DNA of 10,031 bases from Verrucomicrobiota bacterium. Lineage in GTDB: Bacteria; Verrucomicrobiota; Verrucomicrobiia; Opitutales; Opitutaceae. Below are positions 1-5,252 of this stretch, in pieces. The notes under the pieces were generated by a model. The model saw only the letters and a program-made list of their open reading frames with translations. It made no database searches and was not told the origin of the DNA. The stretch is from the NCBI GenBank assembly GCA_030916665.1, contig JAUPWC010000056.1, positions 1 to 10,031 on the forward strand, read 5' to 3'. How positions within the stretch are numbered: the stretch's first letter is position 1; each line of letters opens with the position of its first letter. A program made the translations under genes and the position numbers.

Positions 1-33
1 ATGCACAACTAACCTATTAGGTTAGTTGTGCAT
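1..33. repeat. Perfect 33-bp palindrome (operator or hairpin)
   Basis: The left arm ATGCACAACTAACCTA (1-16) is the exact reverse complement of the right arm (18-33), around a single central T at 17. It is AT-rich (about 36 % GC) inside a roughly 70 % GC window, so it stands out by composition as well as symmetry. It lies in the spacer beyond the 3' end of the DAHP synthase gene. Near-perfect palindromes of this length are typical of operators for dimeric regulators of the MarR, HxlR or TetR type, and the centre TATTAG could double as part of a -10 box. As a transcript it would form a strong hairpin, but no T-tract follows on the plus strand, and the minus-strand continuation lies outside the window. 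Which role applies cannot be decided here. Confidence 0.8.
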
Positions 34-106
34 GGGGGACTGCGAAGGGTGTTTTTTTGCCGGGTGGGCGAGTGGCCGCGACCTTTCGGGTCGGGCTGAC
101 TGCGGA

Positions 107-1168
107 TCAGGCGCGCTTGCGCCGGGCGGCCACCGCGGCGGCGAGGCTTTCTAGCACGGGCACGGTCTCACTGAAGCCGAGGCAGGCGTCGGTGATGCTC
201 TGGCCGTAGGCGAGGGGCCGGCCGGGCTCGTGCTTCTGGGCGCCGCCCACGAGGTTGCTCTCCAACATCACGCCGAAGACCGCGCGCGAGCCGCCGGCGA
301 CCTGCGCGGCGACGTCGGCGGCGACGGCCGGCTGCTGGTCGTGGCGTTTGCCGCTGTTGCCATGGCTGCAGTCCACGAGCACGGACGGGACCGCACCGGC
401 CTTGGTCAGAAGCGCGACGGAGCGCGTGACGTGCAGGGCGTCGTAGTTCGGGCCGGCGGCCCCGCCGCGGAGCACGAGGTGGCAATCCGGGTTGCCCGAG
501 GTGGCGAGGATGGCCGGGGCGCCCTCGCGGGTGAGCGAGGGAAAGCAGTGCGGGTGCCGGGCCGACACGATGGCGTCCACCGCCACCTGCAGGTCGCCGT
601 CGGTGCGGTTCTTGAACCCGACGGGCATCGACAGGCCGGAGGCGAGCTCGCGGTGGATCTGGCTCTCCGTCGTGCGCGCACCGATGGCGCCCCAGGAGAC
701 GAGGTCGGCGTAATATTGGCCGAGGGTGGTGTCGAGGAACTCGGTGCCGATGGGCAGGCCGGCAGCGTTCACGTCGAGCATGAGCTGGCGGGCGAGGCGC
801 AGCCCGGTGTTGACCTGGAAGCTGCCGTCGAGGCGCGGGTCGTTGATCAGGCCCTTCCAGCCGACGGTCGTGCGCGGCTTTTCGAAGTAAACCCGCATGA
901 CGACGAGCAGGTCGGCGGCGAGCCGGTCGGCCACGGGTTTGAGCTTGTGCGCGTATTCCAGCGCGGCTTTGGGATCATGGACCGAGCAGGGGCCGACGAT
1001 GGCGACGAGCCGGTCGTCGCGGCCGTGCAGGATCTCGACCGCGGCGCGCCGGCCCTGTTGCACGAGCGCGGCGCCGGTTTCGCCCAGCGGCAGGTCCTCC
1101 TCGAGGATGGCGGGCGAGAGCAAGGGGCGCGTGGTGCGGATGCGAAGATCGGAGGTCGGCTGGCGCAT
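107..1168 (-). CDS. aroG: 3-deoxy-7-phosphoheptulonate (DAHP) synthase, class I (AroF/AroG/AroH family)
   Basis: This cytoplasmic enzyme condenses phosphoenolpyruvate with erythrose 4-phosphate to DAHP, the committed step of the shikimate pathway. The 353 residues align almost without gaps to E. coli AroG (350 aa), and the catalytic positions can be read off: metal ligands Cys61 (in GPCSVHDP), His269 (in DCSHGNSGK), Glu303 (in GVMLESNL) and Asp327 (in SITDACLG); substrate-binding Arg92 and Lys97 (in MRVYFEKPRTTVGWKG), Arg165 (in GARTTESQ), Lys186 and Arg234. Asp146, Ser180 and Phe209, at feedback-site positions of AroG, are kept, while AroG Pro150 is Gly here. Which aromatic amino acid inhibits it cannot be told; the symbol could equally be aroF or aroH. 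Gly188 of the GFKNGTDG motif is Arg. ATG 1168 is chosen because it matches the AroG N-terminus (DLRI at residues 7-10); a GTG at 1234 would add 22 unconserved residues. No clear Shine-Dalgarno sequence precedes the ATG; the leader is pyrimidine-rich. Confidence 0.96.
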   Translation of the reverse strand: MRQPTSDLRIRTTRPLLSPAILEEDLPLGETGAALVQQGRRAAVEILHGRDDRLVAIVGPCSVHDPKAALEYAHKLKPVADRLAADLLVVMRVYFEKPRTTVGWKGLINDPRLDGSFQVNTGLRLARQLMLDVNAAGLPIGTEFLDTTLGQYYADLVSWGAIGARTTESQIHRELASGLSMPVGFKNRTDGDLQVAVDAIVSARHPHCFPSLTREGAPAILATSGNPDCHLVLRGGAAGPNYDALHVTRSVALLTKAGAVPSVLVDCSHGNSGKRHDQQPAVAADVAAQVAGGSRAVFGVMLESNLVGGAQKHEPGRPLAYGQSITDACLGFSETVPVLESLAAAVAARRKRA

Positions 1169-1248
1169 GGCGGATGGGAAAGGCAAGCGCAGGCCGGGGG
1201 GAAAGGCACGGAGATTTTCGCGGGGCCGGGACACCGTGACCGCCCGAA

Positions 1249-1268
1249 CCTACGCAGAATTGCGTAGG
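1249..1268. promoter_or_regulatory. Inverted repeat, candidate operator in the aroG / 317-aa gene divergent region
   Basis: CCTACGCA (1249-1256) and TGCGTAGG (1261-1268) are perfect 8-bp reverse complements separated by GAAT. The site lies in the 153-bp region between the divergent starts at 1168 (minus) and 1322 (plus), about 80 bp from the first and 54 bp from the second. A regulator bound here could act on both promoters. No convincing -35/-10 pair is visible on either strand, so promoter positions are not assigned. A degenerate copy with the same arm sequence and the same 4-bp spacer occurs at 9804-9821. A transcript hairpin would have no T-tract on either side, which argues against a terminator. 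Confidence 0.5.
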
Positions 1269-1321
1269 AGTGACGCGGCGAACGCGCTTGGATGCGTCCG
1301 TGCGGAAGGCATCGTGCCGGC

Positions 1322-2275
1322 ATGCGAATCCGGGTGAACTTCGAGTATGGCGCGGGCGTCTGCATGTGGGCGGACGATGCGGAGGCGCGCGCCCGGTGGA
1401 CCTCGGCGGTGGAGTTTGCCGACGTGGGCTTGCCGGCCGCGTTGCGCGAGGAAGGGCAGGCGCTGCAGGTCGCGTTGGAGCGTCACTATTTTGAGAACGA
1501 CTGCGTCTTCGAGGCGCGGTGGTCCGACGCGGAGCGCGCGGCCTTTCACGCGCGGGCGGCGGAGTGGGTTGGGCGGGTGGGGCAGGAGCTCGCGGCGGCC
1601 GGCATCGAGGTGGCGCCCTACGGGGCGGACCCGACGCCGGGCGATCCGATCCTCGACGGCAAGGAGTTCGAGGGGTGTGTGCTGGCCTGTTTCGCGGACG
1701 AGGCGGCGCGGGCGGCGGCGGACCGGGCCGAGTCGGCGGACAGCGGTTGGGCCGAGGTGGCGGTCTGGAACGGCGACACCCTCAAGCTGCGCGAGACGGA
1801 ACGCTCGCCCGCGGAACTGCTGGCGAAATTGGAGGCGGCGCCGGGTTTCGTGGCCGGCTGGTGGCAGGCCAGCCACGACGAGGGGAGCGCGATGCTGGAG
1901 GGTGACCCCCAGGAGCACGCGCTGGACTGCCTGCGCACGCGCAACGCGACGGGGTTCGCCCATTTTCTCTCCTGGCTGCGGATGCAGCGCGTCCACCTCT
2001 CGGCCGACCTTGCGGGCGAGGCCTGGTCACCGACGCGGCAGCACCGGCTGGCCGACACCAAGGGTTCGTGGTGGGAGTGGTTTCAGTTTGTCCGCAACGC
2101 CGGTGCGGCGTTGAAGGGTGGCAAGGTGAGTGCGCGCTATCTGCGGGCGGAGCGCGAGCGGCTCTGGTGGAAATGGACGCATGGTGGCAGTCGCGCCGGC
2201 TGGCCGGCGACATTCGGCGAGGCGTTTGAGCGCACCGGGCTAAAACGCGAGGCGTTCAACCGCTGGGCACGCTGA
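1322..2275 (+). CDS. Tryptophan-rich protein of unknown function (317 aa)
   Basis: I do not recognise this protein. It has no signal peptide and no membrane helix, so it is probably cytoplasmic. It contains 18 tryptophans (about 5.7 %, several times the usual share), clustered near the C-terminus: a GSWWEWF motif at 249-254, WWKW at 282-285, W294 and W315. The N-terminal half (to about 100) starts with a short beta-like stretch MRIRVNFEYG followed by charged amphipathic helices. A central part (110-200) has acidic Asp/Glu-rich segments, and the C-terminal third is basic and aromatic. ATG 1322 is preferred over ATG 1292: it has a GGAAGG at 1304-1309, 12 nt upstream, and the first ten residues of the longer version (MRPCGRHRAG) look like leader DNA. 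It is divergent from the DAHP synthase gene and ends 8 bp from the convergent OmpA-like gene. Coding is supported by the long frame and balanced composition. Confidence 0.8.
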   Translation: MRIRVNFEYGAGVCMWADDAEARARWTSAVEFADVGLPAALREEGQALQVALERHYFENDCVFEARWSDAERAAFHARAAEWVGRVGQELAAAGIEVAPYGADPTPGDPILDGKEFEGCVLACFADEAARAAADRAESADSGWAEVAVWNGDTLKLRETERSPAELLAKLEAAPGFVAGWWQASHDEGSAMLEGDPQEHALDCLRTRNATGFAHFLSWLRMQRVHLSADLAGEAWSPTRQHRLADTKGSWWEWFQFVRNAGAALKGGKVSARYLRAERERLWWKWTHGGSRAGWPATFGEAFERTGLKREAFNRWAR

Positions 2276-2276
2276 G

Positions 2277-2294
2277 GCGGCGCTCATTCGCCGC
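2277..2294. terminator. Short GC hairpin at a convergent gene junction (possible weak bidirectional terminator)
   Basis: GCGGCG (2277-2282) pairs with CGCCGC (2289-2294) around a 6-nt loop. It spans the only gap, 8 bp, between the convergent stops at 2275 (plus) and 2284 (minus), exactly where transcripts of both directions must end. The right arm and part of the loop lie inside the last codons of the minus-strand gene. There is no T-tract on either side, so this is not a classical intrinsic terminator, and a 6-bp GC stem is common by chance in DNA of this composition. Confidence 0.25.
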
Positions 2295-2739
2295 AGGGTT
2301 TGCCGGCCACCTGACCGCCGCCGTCGGCGGGCATTCCGCCGAGGAGGCGACCGCGCATGGCGGCGACGCAGATTTCGATGCGGGTGTTGGTCGGCTCCTC
2401 GCGCGGGGCGACGACCGGCTTGGTGTCGCCGAAACCCACGGGCAGGAGCCGGTCACACGCGACCCCCGCCGCGACCAGGAGGCGTGCGATGACGAGGGCG
2501 CGTTGTTCGGAGAGGGACTGGTCCGGGGCGTGGCCCTCGATGCGCACCAGCGTGAGCGCGGGTTTCTCGGCGAGAAAGGCGGCCAGTTGGCGGACGGCCT
2601 CGGCGGATTGCCCGGTGGGCTCCGCCGTGTGGCCGGTGAAGGCAAAGGCGGCATCCAGCAGGATGCGGTTCTGCTCGATCCGCGGGGCGGCGGAGAGGCT
2701 GTTGGTCAGGAGGGCGAGGAGGAGGAACAGGCGGGGCAT
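2284..2739 (-). CDS. Exported OmpA-like domain protein (151 aa)
   Basis: Residues 1-18 (MPRLFLLLALLTNSLSAA) look like a Sec signal peptide without a lipobox cysteine, so the product should be periplasmic. Residues about 25-125 match the OmpA/MotB C-terminal fold, which in known members binds peptidoglycan: a beta strand ALTLVRIEGH (61-70), LSEQRALVIARLLVAAGV (76-93), the DRLLPVGFGDTKPV stretch (96-109) and NTRIEI (118-123) in place of the usual NRRVEI. The loop normally read as TDxxGs..N before LSxxRA is about eight residues shorter here (HAPDQS), so the ligand-binding Asp is displaced or missing, although Arg80 and Arg120 remain. A Gly-rich tail follows. It is the last gene of the leftward cluster, 8 bp after the Imm31-like gene. 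The ATG has a TTTCCCC leader and no Shine-Dalgarno sequence. The fold assignment is fairly firm; peptidoglycan binding is inferred from the family. Confidence 0.85.
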   Translation of the reverse strand: MPRLFLLLALLTNSLSAAPRIEQNRILLDAAFAFTGHTAEPTGQSAEAVRQLAAFLAEKPALTLVRIEGHAPDQSLSEQRALVIARLLVAAGVACDRLLPVGFGDTKPVVAPREEPTNTRIEICVAAMRGRLLGGMPADGGGQVAGKPCGE

Positions 2740-2747
2740 GGGGAAAT

Positions 2748-3029
2748 TCAGGCGAGGTGGCCGCGGCCGTCGCGATCCACGCGCACGCGGATGGCCTGGG
2801 TGTCGTCGTAGAAATCCTCGCGGCGGAACTGGCGGCCGGTGGCCTCGAGTTCGGCTTCCTCGCAGCAGACGACTTGTTCTTCGCCCTCGACACTCACGGC
2901 ATAGCCGGCGGGCTGGGCGGGGGTCTCATCACTCCGGCCGATGATGACGCCCACGCGGCCGGCGAGGGCCGCATTTTCCGGCGCGGGGCGGGCGAAGCGG
3001 ACTTCCTGGTAGAAGGCGAAGCGGCTCAT
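2748..3029 (-). CDS. Small Imm31-like (immunity protein 31 family) protein (93 aa)
   Basis: The 93 residues have no signal peptide or membrane segment. From memory of the family, the pattern fits Imm31 of polymorphic toxin systems: FYQEVRF at 6-12, GRVGVIIGRSDE at 24-35, GYAVSV at 42-47, the acidic LEATGRQFRREDFYDD at 61-76, and a closing IRVRVDRDGRG. Imm31 proteins are small beta-rich proteins encoded beside secreted toxins and are proposed to neutralise them. The start is set by the 4-bp ATGA overlap with the stop of the upstream 248-aa gene (3026-3029), implying translational coupling. The longer open frame upstream is a shadow of that neighbour. No toxin gene is recognisable nearby, so this could be an orphan immunity gene or a small SH3-like domain protein with another role. 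A family search with the 93 residues would settle the assignment. Confidence 0.65.
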   Translation of the reverse strand: MSRFAFYQEVRFARPAPENAALAGRVGVIIGRSDETPAQPAGYAVSVEGEEQVVCCEEAELEATGRQFRREDFYDDTQAIRVRVDRDGRGHLA

Positions 3030-3772
3030 TGGATTCGGGTGAACGGGTGTTGGCCGCGCCGGGCGATCAGGTAACCGGCGGAGTAGACGATGGAGAGCGC
3101 GAGCGGGTAGGCGAGCCAGGCGCCGGCGAAATCGATCCACGGATCGAGGCGCGGCGAGAGATCGAGCAGTTCCGCCCCGGCGACGATCAAGCCGGTGAGG
3201 ACCACGCAGGCGAAGGCGGCCACGAAGCCGGTGTCGGCGAGTTTTTGGGCGCGGGTGCGACGCACGGACGGGGCGGGCGTCGTGGCGCGGTGGATGGCAG
3301 ATGGCTCGTGTCCGGCGGCCCGCAGCGCAGCGAGGAGTTCCTGGCTGCGATCCTCGGCGCAGTAGAATGAGTAGGTGAACGAGCCGGGGTGGGGCGGGGC
3401 GCTGCCGGCGGCGGCCCCGCGCTCGGTGTGGAGGAGGACGACGAGTTGATCCTGCCGATGCCACTCGCCGGCGGAGAGTGCCGAGTGGTTGTCCGGCAAG
3501 GTGGTGCGGTAGTGCTGGGCAACCGCGTCCAGGTTGTTGCGGCTGCGGCGGAGTTCGTCCCAATAGAGTTTGCCGGCGGTGGGGCAGTGGGCGTCGAGCA
3601 CGGCGAGCACGGCGAGGAGCGGGGCGGGATCGACGACCAGGTCGGCGCCGCCGGCGGCAGGGGAAGATTGCACGAGCGCGAAGCGGTGCGTGAGCCCGTG
3701 GGCGCGGGCGGCGGCGGGCACGGGCGTGGCGTCGTGGGTGCCGAGGACGATTTGGAACGCGGTGCGGGGCAC
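3026..3772 (-). CDS. Unknown protein with two C-terminal membrane helices (248 aa)
   Basis: I do not recognise this protein. Residues 1-165 form a soluble region with no signal peptide. It carries a charged helical segment GKLYWDELRRSRNN at 67-80, a possible beta strand QLVVLLHTE at 109-117 and an aromatic SFTYSFYCAEDRS at 131-143. After a basic linker (PSVRRTRAQK, 168-177) come two hydrophobic helices, about 181-203 and 213-236, ending in ARRGQHPF. The basic linker before the first helix suggests that both termini are cytoplasmic (positive-inside rule). The start is GTG 3772, 31 bp after the 472-aa gene; no in-frame ATG or Shine-Dalgarno sequence lies between, and the leader is pyrimidine-rich (CCTCCGTCCC). 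Its stop overlaps the start of the Imm31-like gene, the tightest pairing in the cluster, so the two products may be made in fixed ratio and work together. Confidence 0.75.
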   Translation of the reverse strand: MPRTAFQIVLGTHDATPVPAAARAHGLTHRFALVQSSPAAGGADLVVDPAPLLAVLAVLDAHCPTAGKLYWDELRRSRNNLDAVAQHYRTTLPDNHSALSAGEWHRQDQLVVLLHTERGAAAGSAPPHPGSFTYSFYCAEDRSQELLAALRAAGHEPSAIHRATTPAPSVRRTRAQKLADTGFVAAFACVVLTGLIVAGAELLDLSPRLDPWIDFAGAWLAYPLALSIVYSAGYLIARRGQHPFTRIQ

Positions 3773-3803
3773 GGGACGGAGGACAGAAGGCGTGGACGGA
3801 GCC

Positions 3804-5222
3804 TTATTTTTTCTCGGAGTCGGGCAGGGCTTTGACCGGGTCGGCCTTGGCGCGGGCTTCCTTTACCCAAGCGGCGTCGGGGAACATCACGCCGGCGATG
3901 TCGGTGGCGGCGAAGGCGGCCGGGTTCTGGCTCGTGCCGAGCAGGAGGGTGATCTGGCGATACCAGAAACCCTCCGTGACGCCGAGGAGCGCGGCGTAGC
4001 GCTGTTGGATGGCGATGTGGCGGGCACCGTCATTGCCGGCGGCGGTGAGTTCGGCCTCGTATTGCTGGAGGAGGGCGGGGCTGACGAAGGGGAAGAAACC
4101 GGGGCGGGTGGGATGGGCGGCGAGGATGAGGGGGAGGGCGCGCGCGCGGATTTCGGATTTGGCGGTGAAGCTGGTGGCGTAGAGGTGGCGGGCGCGGTTG
4201 CGGCTGGCGGCGCGGGCGGCGCGCTCGAGGGCGGGGGCGTGTTCGGTGACGGGGCGGCCGGCGAGTTCGTCAGCCCCGCGTTTGTGGCGTAAGGTGTCGG
4301 CGGCTTCGTCATCAAGCCATTCCTGGCAGATGGCGGCCACGGAGACGGGAGTTTCCTTGAGTATTTTCAGCAGGGCGTCGAAGCCCGGGGGTGGCTCGGG
4401 GGCGAGGTTGCCGGCGACGGTGAGGTCGAGGACGGCGCCGCCGCGCCAGCCGAGCTGCTGGCGGGCGCGGGCGCGGGCGAGCCAGAAGGTGGAGTTGGCG
4501 GGGGCGGCCTCGATGAGGTCGGTGAGGGTGGCTTCGAGGGCGAGGGATTCGCTGGTGCGCTGGTAGAGCTCCTCGATGAGGCCGGGTTCGGCGAATCTCC
4601 GGGTGAGGTTTTGCAGGGCTTCAGTGGCGGAGGGGAGCTCGCGGGCCGTGGTGGCGAGATCGGTGATGGGCTGTCCGGCGGCGATGGTGCTGGTGAGGCG
4701 GGCCACGAGTTCGCGGCGGAGCCGGGCGGGTCCGGGCAGCGCAAGGGCTTCCTGGGCGAGTTGCTGGCGGATGGCTTGCAGGGTGGCGTGGGCCTCGGCG
4801 CGGGCGAGTTGGACGGGGGTGGGCTTGGCGCCGGAGCGCTCGCGGTCGCGGGCGCGCTGGGCGGCGGCGGGTGCCGTGAAGACGGAAAGCCGGGCGATCT
4901 CCGCGACGGTGGCGTCGAGCGAGCCGTCGGCGGCCTTGCGCTCCTCGGCCGGGAGAAAGGGGTTGAGGACGGTGAGGCTGAGATCGGCGAGCTGACAGCG
5001 GCGGGCAAAGAGTTCGGCGTCGTAACGTTCCCAAAGGGCGTCGCGAAGTTCGGCGGCTTTGTCCTTCTGACCGGTGCTTTCCAACAAGCTGATGGTGGCC
5101 TGCTGGCTTTGGCAGGTGAGCTGAAATTCGTCGAGGTCGGTGACGGTCGGCACGTCGGGCAACGGGATCGCGGCGCGGGCGGTGAGGGTGAGGGTGGCGA
5201 GGAGGAGGGCGGCGAGGCGCAT
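3804..5222 (-). CDS. Exported alpha-helical protein of unknown function (472 aa)
   Basis: Residues 1-17 (MRLAALLLATLTLTARA) form a Sec signal peptide with a likely cut at ARA|AIPL; no lipobox is seen. The rest is almost entirely amphipathic helix. One TPR-like helix pair lies at about 243-276, centred on FWLARARARQQLGW; the remainder has no named repeat I can identify. The protein is probably soluble in the periplasm, as there is no later membrane helix. ATG 5222 is chosen because the signal peptide begins exactly there; a TTG at 5249 would prepend nine Pro/His-rich residues. The leader CCGCCTCCCCTC lacks a Shine-Dalgarno sequence. It begins 30 bp after the stop of the 970-aa gene, and both are exported helical proteins, suggesting they work in the same compartment, possibly as partners. 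Function unknown. Confidence 0.85.
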   Translation of the reverse strand: MRLAALLLATLTLTARAAIPLPDVPTVTDLDEFQLTCQSQQATISLLESTGQKDKAAELRDALWERYDAELFARRCQLADLSLTVLNPFLPAEERKAADGSLDATVAEIARLSVFTAPAAAQRARDRERSGAKPTPVQLARAEAHATLQAIRQQLAQEALALPGPARLRRELVARLTSTIAAGQPITDLATTARELPSATEALQNLTRRFAEPGLIEELYQRTSESLALEATLTDLIEAAPANSTFWLARARARQQLGWRGGAVLDLTVAGNLAPEPPPGFDALLKILKETPVSVAAICQEWLDDEAADTLRHKRGADELAGRPVTEHAPALERAARAASRNRARHLYATSFTAKSEIRARALPLILAAHPTRPGFFPFVSPALLQQYEAELTAAGNDGARHIAIQQRYAALLGVTEGFWYRQITLLLGTSQNPAAFAATDIAGVMFPDAAWVKEARAKADPVKALPDSEKK

Positions 5223-5252
5223 GAGGGGAGGCGGATGACGAGAAGGCAAAAG

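Noticed and set aside
52..58. Run of seven T as part of an intrinsic terminator
   Set aside because: On the plus strand it lies 18 bases beyond the palindrome at 1-33, too far from the hairpin; for the minus-strand DAHP synthase transcript it reads as A, not U.
79..93. Small hairpin CGACC/GGTCG just past the DAHP synthase stop
   Set aside because: The 5-bp stem lacks a U-tract on the minus transcript and is expected by chance at this GC content.
1169..1234. GTG start at 1234 adding 22 residues to DAHP synthase
   Set aside because: The extra residues are not matched in E. coli AroG, whose N-terminus aligns with the ATG at 1168.
230..1267. Long plus-strand open frame (345 codons) opposite the DAHP synthase gene
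   Set aside because: It is the antisense shadow of a confidently identified gene in high-GC DNA; the translation is Gly/Ala/Val/Asp-rich with no family signal.
3804..5249. TTG start at 5249 for the 472-aa exported protein
   Set aside because: It would place nine Pro/His-rich residues before a clean signal peptide; ATG 5222 gives a normal N-terminus.
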